Positions 50,140-61,600 of a DNA stretch of 64,000 nucleotides are shown piece by piece (position 1 is the stretch's first letter; every line of letters begins with the position of its first letter). This stretch comes from Aegilops tauschii subsp. strangulata. Taxonomy: Eukaryota; Streptophyta; Magnoliopsida; Poales; Poaceae. A model generated the notes under the pieces. It made no database searches, was not told the origin of the DNA, and saw nothing but the letters and a program-made list of their open reading frames with translations. The translations under genes were made by a program, and so were the position numbers. Location: the NCBI RefSeq assembly GCF_002575655.3, contig NC_053035.3:506136601-506200600 (forward strand), read 5' to 3'.

Positions 50140-50941
50140 AAACCGTCGTCCTGTAGAACTTGACTTTTAGCTTTTGTAGCACTCTCTTGTCACAAAGAAT
50201 GCCAGAAGCTTGGCGCCACTTCATCCATCCAGCTTTGATTCGATGGTTCACATCTTCATCAATACCCCCATCCTCCTGCAGCATTGACCCCAAATATCCA
50301 AAGGTGTCCTTCTAAGGCACCACTTGCCAATCAAGGCTAACCTCCTCCTCCTCACACCTAGTAGTACTGAAACCACACATCATGTACTCGGTTTTACTTC
50401 TACTTAGCCTAAACCCTTTCGATTCCAAGGTTTGTCTCCATAACTCTAACTTCTTATTTATCCCCGTCCGACTATCGTCATCTAGCACCACATCATCTGC
50501 AAAGAGCATACACCATGGGATATCTCCTTGTATATCCACCTCATCCATCACCAAGGCAAAAAGACAAGGGCTCAAAGTTGATCCTTGATGCGGTCCTATC
50601 TTAATCGGGAAGTCATCAGTGTCAACATCACTTGTTCGAAAACTTGTCACAACATTATCATACATGTCCTTGATGAGGGTAATGTACTTTGCTGGGACTT
50701 TGTGTTTCTCCAAGGCCCACCACATGACATTCTGCGACATCTTATCATAGGATTCCTCCAAGTCAATGAACACCATATTCAAGCCCTTCTTTTGCTCCCT
50801 GTATCTCTCCATAAGTTGTCGTACCAAGAAAATGGCTTCCATGGTCGACCTCCCAGGCATGAAACCAAACTGACTTTTGGTCACACTTTTCATTCTTCTA
50901 GGCATAGTTTCAAGTATTGTAATAAAAATGAGGGAGATCAT
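50140..50941 (-). pseudogene. Non-LTR (LINE, L1-type) reverse transcriptase fragment
   Basis: The frame 50941-50312 encodes reverse transcriptase blocks [32 protein letters not shown], the [18 protein letters not shown] block and the catalytic [10 protein letters not shown] box (FADD form). A TAG at 50314-50312 interrupts the frame, which then continues as [20 protein letters not shown] up to the copia LTR edge at 50140. The endonuclease, the thumb/C-terminal part and the 3' tail are missing. The copia element evidently inserted into or next to this LINE, and the other side was later lost. Confidence 0.88.
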
Positions 50942-51609
50942 CCATGCTCATCTCATAATCCCTTCTTTCAGCATCAAGGTTCCTTTGGGTTAAGCAAAAG
51001 TAATCAAAAGAGCTAAATTTAATAGGGAAGGATCCGTAAGATCAAGTTTAGGAGGAGGAGGAGGTTCCTCTTTTGGCCCCTTATAAGTGATGACTATTTC
51101 TTCGTCTTCATATCCTATATAATCTTTCGCGTCTTCATATACTTGCAAAAATTCCTACCATTTTATATCAATAATCAACAGGCACAACAACACGTGCCAA
51201 CATGATCTAGTTAGCCATATAAGCAGCATTTTTTGGGCTGGGGTCGATTATTATTCACGAGAACACTAACTTATTAGCCTAAATTACAAAGGTATAACAT
51301 AGACTTACGTAATGGGAAATCATTCTGTTCAATCGACCGATCATGCAGAGCGTTCTGCCGCCCACGCAGCCGCTGGATCTCATCTGATCCAAGCACACGT
51401 TCACATCAGTTTTTGCATCTGCTGCGCGCCTGCGCCACACGGTTATGTTTATGCAACAAGACCTATGTTGCAAAAACAAATTTGCAACAATACTTCTGTT
51501 ACAAAAGAATCAATAAATAGACTTGTGTTGTAAAAAATCCTCTAAAAATTTCTGCAACACGACCACTGCTGCAAAAAGAAAACTACAATGCAACGGAGCT
51601 CACGAGATT
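50942..51609. other. Unassigned spacer
   Basis: A minus-strand frame of about 50 codons (about 51140-50990, with YEDEEIVITYKGPKEEPPPP) is open to a TAA and looks protein-like, but I do not recognise it. From about 51440 to 51600 the DNA holds degenerate repeats around TTGCAAAAA/TGCAACA. The stretch at 51315-51440 is GC-richer with no recognisable feature. Confidence 0.35.
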
Positions 51610-54600
51610 TTCTGCTGAGTTTTGTGTTGTGAAGTTTTCAAGTTTCGGGTGAAAGATTTGATGGATTATGGAACAAGGAGTGGCAAGAGCCTAAGCTTGG
51701 GGATGCCCATGGGACCCCCAAGATAATCTAAGGACACCTAAAAGCCAAAGCTTGGGGATGCCCCGGAAGGCATCCCCTCTTTCGTCTACTTCCATCGGTA
51801 ACTTTACTTGGAGCTATATTTTTTTCACCACATGATATGTGTTTTGCTGGGAGCGTCTTGTATGATTTGAGTCTTTGCTTTTTAGTTTACCACAATCATC
51901 TTTGCTGTACACACCTTTTGAGAGAGACACACATGATTTGGAAATTATTAGAATACTCTATGTGCTTCACTTATATCTTTTGACTTATATAGTTTTTGCT
52001 CTAGTACTTCACTTATATCTTTTAGAGCACGGTGGTGGATTTGTTTTATAGAAACTATTGATCTCTCATGCTTCACTTAGATTATTTTGAGAGTCTTAAG
52101 TAGCATGGTAATTTGCTTAAATAATCCTAATATGCTAGGTATTCAAGAATAGTAAAAACTTTCTTATGAGTGTGTTGAATACTAAGACAAGTTTGATGCT
52201 TGATGATCATTTTGAGACATGGAGGTAGTGATATTAAAGTTGTGCTAGTTGAGCAGTTGTGAAATTGAGAAATACTTGTGTTGAAGTTTGCAAGTCCCGT
52301 AGCATGCACGTATGGTAAACGTTATGCAACAAATTTGAAACATGAGGTGTTCTTTGATTGTCTTCCTTATGAGTGGCGGTCGGGGACGAGTGATGTTATT
52401 TTCCTACCAATCTATCCCCCTAAGAGCATGCGCGTACTTCTTGGTTTTTGATGACTTGTAGATTTTTGCAATAAGTATGTGAGTTCTTCATGACTAATGT
52501 TGAGTCCATGGATTATACGCACTCTCACCTTTCCATCATTGCTAGCCTCTTCGGTACCATGCATTGCCCTTTCTCACATTGAGAGTTGGTGCAAACTTCG
52601 CCGGTGCATCCAAACCCCGTGATATGATACGCTGTTTCACACAAACCTCCTTATATCTTCCTCTAAACAGCCACCATACCTACCTATTATGGCATTTCCA
52701 TAGCCATTCCGAGATATATTCCCATGCAACTTTCCACCATTCCGTTTATCATGACACGTTCATCATTGTCATATTGCTTTGCATGATCATGTAGTTGACA
52801 TAGTATTTGTGGCAAAGCCACCGTCCATAATTCTTTCATACATGTCACTCTTGGTTCATTGCATATCCCGGTACACCACCGGAGGCATTCATATAGAGTC
52901 ATACTTTGTTCTAGTATCGAGTTGTAATCATTGAGTTGTAAATAAATAGAAGTGCGATGATCATCATTCTAGAGCATTGTCCCAAGTGAGGAATATAAAA
53001 AAAGAGAAAGGCCATAAAAAAAGAGAAGGCCCAAAAAAATGAGAGAAAAAGAGAGAAGGGACAATGTTACTATCCTTTTACCACACTTGTGCTTCAAAGT
53101 AGCACCATAATCTTCATGATAGAGAGTCTCTTGTTTTGTCACTTTCATATACTAGTGGGAATTTTTCATTATAGAATTTGGCTTGTATATTCCAACAATG
53201 GGCCTCCTCAAGTGCCCTAGGTCTTCGTGAGCAAGCAATTTGGATGCACACCCACTTAGTTTCTTTTGTTGAGCTTTCATATATTTATAGCTCTAGTGCA
53301 TCCGTTGCATGGCAATCCCTACTCCCTGCATTAACATCAATCGATGGGCATCTCCATAGCCCATTGATTAGCCTCGTTGATGTAAGACTTTCTCCTTTTT
53401 TGTCTTCTCCACATAACCCCCATCATCATATTCTATTCCACCCATAGTGCTATGTCCATGGCTCACGCTCATGTATTGCATGAAGGTTGAAAATTTTTGA
53501 GATTACTAAAGTATGAAACAATTGCTTGGCTTGTCATCGGGGTTGTGCATGATGAGAGCATTCTTGTGTGACGAAAATGGAGCATGACTAAACTATATGA
53601 TTTTGTAGGGATGAACTTTCTTTGGCCATGTTATTTTGAGAGGACATAATTGCTTAGTTAGTATGCTTGAAGTATTATTATTTTTATGTCAATATTGAAC
53701 TTTTATCTTGAATCTTTCAGATCTGAATATTCATACCACAATTAAGAAGAATTACATTGAAATTATGCCATGTAGCATTCCACATCAAAAATTCTGTTTT
53801 TTATCATTTACCTACTCGAGGACGAGTGGAATTAAGCTTGGCGATGCTTGATACGTCTCCAACGTATCTATAATTTTTGATTGCTCCATGCTATATTATC
53901 TTCTATTTTGGACATTATTGGGCTTTATTATTCACTTTTATATTATTTTTGGGACTAACCTATTAACTGGAGGCCCAGCCCAGAATTGTTGTTTTTGCCT
54001 ATTTCAGAGTTTCGCAGAAACAGAATATCAAACGGAGTCCAAACGTAATGAAACCTTCGGGAACGTGATTTTCGGAACGAACATGATCCAAAGGACTTGG
54101 ACCCTACGTCAAGAAATCAATTAGGAAGCCACGAGGTAGGGGGGCGCGCCTACCGCCCAGGCGCGCCCTCCACCCTCGTGGGCCCCCTGTTGCTCCATCG
54201 ACGTACTCCTTCCTCCTATATATACCTACGTACCCCCAAACTACCAGATACGGAGCCAAAAACCTAATTCCACCGCTGCAACCTTCTGTACCCGTGAGAT
54301 CCCATCTTGGGGCCTGTTCCGGAGCTCCGCCGGAGGGGGCATCGATCACGGAGGGCTTCTACATCAACACCATAGCCTCTCTGATGAAGTGTGAGTAGTT
54401 TACCTCAGACCTTCGGGTCCATAGTTATTAGCTAGATGGCTTCCTCTCTCTTTTTGGATCTCAATACAATGTTCTCCCCCTCTCTTGTGGAGATCTATTC
54501 GATGTAATCTTCTTTTGCGGTGTGTTTGTTGAGACCGATGAATTGTGGGTTTATGATCAAGTTTATCTATGAACAATATTTGAATCTTCTGAATTCTTTT

Positions 54601-55432
54601 ATGTATGATTGGTTATCTTTGCAAGTCTCTTCGAATTATCAGTTTGGTTTGGCCTACTAGATTGATCTTTCTTGCAATGGGAGAAGTGCTTAGCTTTTGG
54701 TTCAATCTTGCGGTGTCCTTTCCCAGTGACAGTAGGGGCAGCAAGGCACGTATTGTATTGTTGCCATCGAGGATAACAAGATGGGTTTTTTTATCATATT
54801 GCATGAATTTATCCCTCTACATCATGTCATCTTGCTTAAAGCGTTACTTTGTTCTTATGAACTTAATACTCTAGATGCATGCTGGATAGTGGTCGATGTG
54901 TGGAGTAATAGTAGTAGATGCAGGCAATAGTCGGTCTACTTGTCTCGGACGTGATGCCTATATACATGATCATACCTAGATATTCTCATAATTATGCTCA
55001 TTATGTCAATTGCTCAACAGTAATTTGTTCACCCACCATAAAATACTTATGCTCTTGAGAGAAGCCACTAGTGAAACCTATGGCCCCCGGGTCTATTTTC
55101 CATCATATTAATCTCCCGACAACAAGCTATTTCTGTCGCCGTTTTTATTACTTTCTTTACTTTGCATTTTTGTCACAAAAATACCAAAAATATTATCTTA
55201 TCATATCTATCAGATCTCACTCTCGTAATTAAGTGACCGTGTAGGGATTGACAACCCCTTATCGCGTTGGTTGCGAGGATTTATTTGTTTGTGTAGGTGC
55301 GAGGGACTTGCGCGTAGCCTCCTACTGGATTGATACCTTGGTTCTCAAAAACTGAGGGAAATACTTACGCTACTTTGCTGCATCACTCTTTCCTCTTCAA
55401 GGGAAAACCAACGTAGTGCTCAAGAGGTAGCA
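51610..55432 (+). mobile_element. 5'-truncated LTR element, TGATACGTCTCC type
   Basis: The interior from 51610 to 53848 matches, in opposite orientation, the interior of the 19.2-27.3 kb element (for example GTGGCAAGAGCCTAAGCTTG at about 51680 versus 23010). It ends with the same AAGCTTGGCGATGCT-type tract, followed by a complete LTR. The 5' LTR, primer site and first half are absent. No long ORF was found in the retained part. Confidence 0.85.
53849..55432 (+). repeat. 3' LTR of the truncated element
   Basis: It is 1584 bp, opening TGATACGTCTCCAACGTATC and ending AAGAGGTAGCA. Only its first part resembles the solo LTR at 47939, so it is a related but distinct LTR subfamily. A TATATATACC motif at about 54220 is a plausible TATA box. 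Confidence 0.8.
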
Positions 55433-56010
55433 TTGCCACACGACCGGCTGCTCGCCAACCCGGCCCCGCCGGATCGCCACCAGCCGACCCAGTGGGTGTT
55501 TCGCTCACGCTCAACATTTTGACAGACTAAGTATTGAACGCTCCTCCCAAAGGCCGAACGCCTTGTCACAGACCAGAGCCTTGGCCGTCAGACTCGCGGG
55601 GGGAAAACCCAAAGGGGGAGAGTTGCAAGAAAAGGGCCCTAAAAACGAGAAGCAAAAGCACAAACATCCACAAAGTTTCTGCATATCGCCGGATCGCTCG
55701 ACCCGGCCTCACCACTTTAAGTTGCCAACACGACCGGCTGCCTGCCAACCCGGCCTAGCCAGATTGCCGCCAGCCGGCCCAGTGGGTGTTTCGCCCGTGC
55801 TCAACGTTTCGAAAGCACAAGTACTGCACGCCCCTCTCAAAGCCGAACCCCTTGTCACGGACCAGAGCCTTGGCCGTCAGACTCGCAGGAGGGAGGCCCA
55901 AAAGGGGGAGAGTTGCAAGAAAATGACTCTAAAAACAAGGAGCAAAGGCGCAAACATTCATGCAGCTCATACATCATAAATTTAAATAGGCCCAAGGCGA
56001 GAGTTTATTA
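55433..56010 (+). repeat. About 288-bp tandem repeat, two copies
   Basis: Copies begin at about 55433 and 55722 with the text GCCAACCCGGCC and CCAGTGGGTGTTTCGC. They share the segment CCAGAGCCTTGGCCGTCAGA. The divergence is moderate. Confidence 0.75.
56004..56009 (-). terminator. Poly(A) signal of the antisense gene
   Basis: AATAAA on the minus strand, 72 bp past the TGA at 56083-56081, in a TGGGTGTAATAAACTC context. Confidence 0.55.
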
Positions 56011-56080
56011 CACCCAGTCAAACCCCCAGTGGGTGGGTGGACCTGCTACCTAATAGAAATTTTTCATAAAGTTAAAAAAG

Positions 56081-59000
56081 TCAGACATCGCCTCCGCTAG
56101 AGCGCGCAGCCCCCGGGTCCGCAGAAGTGCCGGTATCCTCCTCCCTGGCGTCTGCTTCGCGGTAGATGTCCGTCTCCTCGGAGCTGCCCTCTGGGTCGTC
56201 CAAAAGAAGGCCGTAGTCGTCGGCAGGCACGACTCCGCCATCCTCCGCCCGCTCCAGCTGAAACTCGTCGTGGAAGGCGAACCCGGTGATGTAGCTGGCT
56301 CGGGCGGCGATCCGTCCGGCTTCCGCTTGTAGCTGGCTCTCCGAGCTGGCTCGCTGGCCCATCAAAGCATCAAGTGCCAAGTCCGGATGCCACGACAACA
56401 CGAACCGGAGCGCCATCTTGGCGCCGGCACGAGCGGCGGAAACCCGCCACTCGTGAAGGCAGTTCGGGCGGTCCGGGCCCGCCTCCAACCACCGCGCCAG
56501 CCGCGTGAAGCTAGTCGGCGCGACGGAACCCGGCCAGAGGGTCGCCATCATCGCTGCACCGGCCTCAGAGAGCCGCCCATCTGCTCGCTCAAGACTCACA
56601 GACGGGCCTCGGCAGCAGCAACGATCTCCGGGAAGGTCCAGGCCCCCCGCGGGTCCGTCCCGGAGCCGACGATCCCTTGCGGGTCACGCTGAAAGCAGAC
56701 CACCTCCTCCGCCAGCTGGCGCGTCTCCAGGAAGGCCCCTGCCAGGGAAGAAAGCAAGTCGGAAGAAAATTACTAGGGAAGAAGAGCCGGAGTCCCAACC
56801 CGGCGACAACAAAACCAAAAGAAAGCACTTACTTGAGAAGGACTCTTCCAGGTGCTGCGCTTCGAGCCACATACCGCGCCGCTCCCGGGCAATAGTGCGG
56901 TCACGCTCCTCCAGCGCCTTCTGCAGGTCGGCGACCTTGGCAAGGGCCGCCTTCAGCTCGGCGTCCTTGTCCTCGGCCGCCTTCACGACCTCCTCACGGA
57001 GCCGGGTCTCCCCCTGCCGGGTGTCCTCCACCACGGCCAACAGCACCTTCAGGCGCTCCACCTCGGTCTGGAGCTGCCCCTTGTCGTCGGCCAGCTTGCC
57101 GCGTTGCTGGTCCGCCTCGGCAAGGGCCTGCTGTGCCTCCACGACCTTGGCGGCCTCCGCCTTGAGGCGCTCCACCTCGGCCTCGAGGCGGCTCTTGTTA
57201 CCCGCCAGCTGCTCCCGCAGCCGGCTGGCTTCGTCGAGCGCCTATCGGGCTCCCGTCGCCTCCTCCTTCGCCTTCTCCACCTTGGCCCTGAGCCGGCCGA
57301 CGTCTGCGACAAGCCGGTCATAGTGAAAACTGGCCCAAATCAGTCGGGTCCTCCAAAATAGCACCTCGGCTGAAGAAGAAAGACTCAACAACAAAGTACT
57401 ATTTTAAGATTCGACCCAACTGCTACTTAGTTGGCCCGAATCTCGGGGGCTACACCCAGTGGGTGCGCTAGCGCGCCCCCACTAGAAAAGAGCATGAAAA
57501 AGAAGTACCTGCTGCAACGCGGTGCTCCTCCTCCTTGGCGGCGAGCCTCTCCTTGAGACGCCGGTGTCTCAAGGAGCCGGTTGAAGACAGTGACCCGGTA
57601 GGAGTCCAGTTGCTGTGAAAGACAACGATCAGCGCAAGACAACAAGATAAGATTCGACCCAACTGCTACGCAGTTGGCCTGAATCTCGGGGGCTACACCC
57701 AGTGGGCGCGCTGGCGCGCCCCCACGAAGGAAAGAACGATGAAAAGGAAAAGCAGAGCGCAAACGAAAACTTACGAAGACGGCGCGCTCCAGCTCCTGCG
57801 TCGCCTCGACCTCGGCCTAAGCGAAGGCCTAGATCCGGTCTGTCCGCCCTCGAAGGCGACGGGTCACGGCGGCCATCGCCGCCTCCTCCTGGGTCGGAGG
57901 ACCAAAGGGGGCCTCGCCGGCCCCGCTCCACGACGGCTGCGGGTCGGCGACCCGGCGTCCTCGGGACCTGAGCACCAGGGCGTGCTCTCAACCGGCCGCC
58001 TCCCCTGAAGCCGGCGCCTTCTCCGTCACCCTCCCCAGCTCCGACGCCGGCTCGGCGGGCGGAGCGTCTTGAGGCTCCACCACCAGCGGCGCCTCGCTGG
58101 CTGGCGTCCGGGACGCCCCTTGCGGCGCCGTCCGCGCCTTCCTCCTCCAAGACGGCGTCGCCGCCGCCTCCATCGTCCCCCTCCCGCTCGACCATGTCGG
58201 TCCGCGGTGGGGTGCCGTCCTCGACGACCACGACCTCCCGGTCGAGGTCCATCGTATCCGCACGGCTGCCTTGGCCGTGCTCCCTCTCTGACGCCGGCAC
58301 GAAGACCGTCGTCGCCGCCACTGTCCCCGCCGGGATCTCCGGCCACGCCGCCTCCTCGCCGGCTCGTGCCCATGCCGTCGCAGCGCTGACCCAGGCCTAG
58401 GTCGATGCCGCCTCCAGCTCCGCCTCAGCGCAGTTCCGGTCCCGCCAGGCCAGGCCCTCTGCATCGGCCGGGTCCAGACCAAGGTCCGGATCCACCGGTG
58501 CCTCCTCCTCGTCTCGGTCCATGGTGCCGGATCGGCTCCTACGGAACACGGCGCCCTCGACGGCCACGACATCCGCCGCCGCCAGCGCTAACGAGATCGG
58601 CGACCTGAAGCAAGACAAAAAGCAATTACGCCGAGTCGAGCGGAGCCGCTCAGCAACTCGGCTTGAACGAACGGCACTTACCCCGGCACCACCGGAACGG
58701 CGGGCCTTTCCGCCCTCTCCTGTGGAGCGCCGCGCCTCCTCTTGGCGGGCGGCTTCGCACCCCCAGCCGGGTCCACCGCGCGCTTCGCTGTTGGGGCCCG
58801 CGGCAGGATGCTGTCCTTCCCATGCGGGCGCCGCGCCGTCGCCGCCCCCGAGACGACCCGGCTCCGGCCGCGCCGCCGCCTCCTCCACCCGGCGCCGCTA
58901 CATCAACAGCACGCGTCAGCATCCCCAAAGCCGTCCCACAACCGACGACTCAAGGAATATAAACAAGACTCACCTACTCGGTGCCCTGCGCCCGCGTCGG

Positions 59001-60023
59001 CGGCCGCCGCCTCCCCTCCGCCATGGGCCTCGGGCTCCTCTGAGGCGACCCGCACCACCTGCGTCCGCGCCCGGTCGTAAGGATGCCGGATGGCTTTCAG
59101 AAGCACCTCTCGCGTCGCGTCGGGGCGGATAAGAAGGTAAGCAGCAGCGAAGTACGGGGACCAGGGACTCACCAACGGTGCCGGGTTCGCGCAGCTGTAC
59201 GGGGCCTTCCCGAACTCCCAGTCAACCCCCAAGTTGGCCTTGGAGATATCGTTGACCCGGCGCGTGACTTGGTCCGCCGCCAGCCGCGTATTCGCCATGC
59301 GGTTGGGGTCCTGGAGGCCGGTCATCTGGCCGATGAGGTGGCTGCGCTGCTGCCGCGGCAGCACCCGCCGGACGATGAAGGCGGTGATGAGGTCGGTGCC
59401 GGTGAGCCTCTCCCGCTCCTTCATCACCGACACCCGCTCGCACAGATTGAGCACCTCCTGCGACGGGTGCTTGGGGTAGTACCCCCAGTTCTGCTTCCCC
59501 CACAGCGGCGAGTTGATGAGCGGCGGGAGGTTGATGCGGTCCTCGCCAAGGTTGCGGACGTAGAAGAAAGAATTCTGCCATTTCTTGGCAGAATCCTCCA
59601 GCGGCACCTTTGGGCAGTCGGCGCCCGACCGCTTGGAGATAACGGCCGCCCCGCACTCGGACATCTCTCCGGCCTTCGGCCGCTGCTGCTTCAGGGAGAA
59701 GAAGCACACCCAGAGGTCGATCGAAGGTTCGACCCCCAGGTACCCCTAGCAGAGGGTGACAATGCCGGACAGCTGCACAATGGCGCCAGCGCCAAGATGG
59801 TGGGGCTGGAGCCCAAGAACTCTAGAAAGTCGCGGAAGAAGCCGCTCGTGGGAAGCCCAAACCCGCGCTTGAAGTGTGGCAGGAAGACCACCCGCTCCGA
59901 GCCCTCGGGCCACGGCTCCCGCTCGCCCTGTGGGAGGCGCACCTCGACCTCCTCCTCCGCCCTCGGCAGAAGCTTGGTGTCGCGGAGGTAGGCGATGTCG
60001 TCAGGGGTGACGGTGGAACCCAT
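56081..60023 (-). pseudogene. Antisense six-exon ORF, Transposase_28-type (putative gypsy type transposon)
   Basis: Exons with GT-AG borders: 60023-58974, 58897-58682, 58604-57775, 57612-57509, 57303-56833 and 56738-56081; introns of 76, 77, 162, 205 and 94 bp. Exon 1 starts MGSTVTPDDIAYLRDTKLLP and has the family core (VVFLPHFKRGFGLPTSGFFR, KWQNSFFYVRNLGEDR, NWGYYPKHPSQEVL). Exon 5 encodes a long coiled coil (AEADQQRGKLADDKGQL and following), and the last exon an acidic tail. The gene lies opposite to its host element and has its own TATA box and poly(A) signal. Breaks: a frameshift near 59815, TAG at 59748-59746, TAG at 58399-58397, TAG near 57245 and a frame change near 56600. Function is unknown; similar ORFs occur in many grass retroelements. 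Confidence 0.75.
57411..57725 (-). repeat. Duplicated 72-bp segment in introns 3 and 4
   Basis: TTCGACCCAACTGCTAC opens near-identical segments at 57411-57482 and 57654-57725, both ending in a GCGCGCCCCCAC-type palindrome-rich stretch. One lies in intron 4 and the other in intron 3, flanking exon 4. Confidence 0.85.
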
Positions 60024-60214
60024 CCACGATCCTCACGGCAGCGCCATCGACCCGAGCGCAGAAGAAGAAGGAGGAGAAAAAGGAAGAAGATGGCAAGAAA
60101 GCTCTGCTCAAGACAATGGGCGTCGCGGCTAGCGGCGGTCGTCTGAAGCAGAGGGAGGATGAAGAGACAGGGGAGCGCGAGCGTGAATGATCTCCGCCGC
60201 TCCCTTCAGCCCCA

Positions 60215-60222
60215 ATTTATAG
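60215..60222 (-). promoter_or_regulatory. TATA box of the antisense gene
   Basis: Minus-strand CTATAAATTGGGGC lies about 190 bp upstream of the ATG at 60023. The spacing leaves a C/T-rich leader, and the motif matches the plant TATA consensus. Confidence 0.6.
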
Positions 60223-60668
60223 GCCACAATTTGAAACATGGGGAAGTGGGATCGTTTGCGCTCGCCCCTCCCACTTCCCCGCAATAAGTGCGTACGTATG
60301 CGCGCAGTAACTGCCTAGAGAATGGCAACCGACCTGCGGACGCCGCAATAAATCCGCGCGCGCGTGGGCTGAGGGTGCGCGACGGCGGGCCCCAAGCCGT
60401 CGCCCCGTCCCATCACGCGCGTGGCCTGTCAGGCCCCTTCGGCTCCCGTGTGCCATGTGGCGGCCGCGCGAAGCCCGAAGGATTGCCCAAGATTCATCGA
60501 ACTCCTCGGTTTCCCGCCGCAAGCGGGATGCCACGATCCGGCTTCCGGAAGCCGGCACACAGTGGGTGTTGCCGGACCCGGCGGTCACCAAATCCGCCAC
60601 TGCAAGGGGGGAAACTGCGAAGGCCCTCCCATCTGAAGACGGCGGACCTTCACAGCTTCGGGGACTAC

Positions 60669-61310
60669 TGTCGGGGGGATGATCCCCAGGCAGGCAACGG
60701 AACCCGGATCCTTTTTAAAAACAATGGGGCCAGCATCGCCCCTCGATCCGGCTCGCCCTTAGCCGAGTCGCCCGACCCGGCCAGGCCCTGCGACCCAGCC
60801 AGGACCTGCGACCCGGCCGGATCTGCAACCCAGTCGGACTCCTCGACTCGGCCCCAATAACCAAGCTCAAGACTTCTCCAACAAGCCAGCACCGCCCTTG
60901 GCGTGTTCTCCAAACCCGGCCAGGGGTCAGCAGCCGTCCCATCCCAGCCGTACGATGGGACGAGTCTCCGCCAACTAATGACCGAAGCCACAGTTCCCCG
61001 CCCATGCCTTTGGTCAGCCAGACGAGGCAATAGTGCCGCCACCTACCCGCTGACCAGGGCTGGCGTGGCAACAGTGCACCCGACGTCACCCATGACGCCG
61101 GCAAGCGGCGACTTGACGGAGCGCCACTGTAGCCGACTCGACTCGGCCTCGCCCTGATGACCGACAAGACGGCTCACAGTGCCCCTAGGTGCATGGGGCC
61201 CGTGCCCGGCGAACCCGGCGAGCCCTGGCACCCGGCGAGTCCCAGCACCGGCTTCCTGGACATTGACGACCCGGCCCTACGGTCTTGTAATATTACTATT
61301 GTACCCCTGG
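60669..61310 (+). repeat. 3' LTR of the Tat-like element, truncated
   Basis: It starts TGTCGGGGGGATGATCCCC after a purine-rich tract. It continues GC-rich with repeated GACCCGGCCAGG-type text and is cut at 61310 by the CACTA terminus. The U3 lacks obvious coding content. Confidence 0.65.
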
Positions 61311-61354
61311 CACTACAAGAAATATGTCAACTTGTGACCCTCACTATTGGCCGC

Positions 61355-61600
61355 TGAAAGGTCATAGTTCTTCATTTGCGACCTTTTTGTGACCAAAAAC
61401 AGAAGGTCAAAAGCTGGCAGTCGTAAACTAAAATTAGCGACCTTCTCTGTGAGAAGGTCGTAGACGTTTACGACCAAAACAGAAGGTTGTTGAACCCATG
61501 ACCTTTTGTTTTGGTCAATGGCTGTCTGCCCAGGCCACGTCGGATCCGACGTGGCAATCTGACGTGGCAAAATTGTGACCAATTGAAAAGGTCGTTACTT
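61355..61600. repeat. CACTA subterminal motifs (GGTCR in both orientations)
   Basis: About eight copies of AAGGTCR or its complement occur within 240 bp (for example near 61358, 61380, 61402, 61440, 61455, 61483, 61499 and 61589), some as inverted pairs. This is a typical transposase-binding array. Confidence 0.75.

Larger units (their letters stand above)
55433..61310 (+). mobile_element. Tat-like Ty3/gypsy element, 3' portion with antisense gene
   Basis: The LTR start at 60669 (TGTCGGGGGGATGATCCCC, preceded by CTTCGGGGACTAC) shows that the element runs in plus orientation. The retained interior carries no pol but does carry an antisense multi-exon ORF of the putative gypsy type transposon family (Pfam Transposase_28). 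Extra antisense ORFs near the 3' LTR are typical of the Tat/Ogre group. The 5' side is cut at 55433 by another LTR element, and the 3' LTR is cut at 61310 by a CACTA insertion. Confidence 0.65.

Noticed and set aside
52564..53447. Short plus-strand ORFs in the 51.6-55.4 kb element
   Set aside because: No resemblance to gag, pol or the acidic ORF; the matching part of the sister element (21.2-22.3 kb) does not keep the frames open.
57702..59991. Plus-strand ORFs of 89-302 residues in the GC-rich region
   Set aside because: Shadows of the antisense exons, which carry the recognisable protein family on the minus strand.
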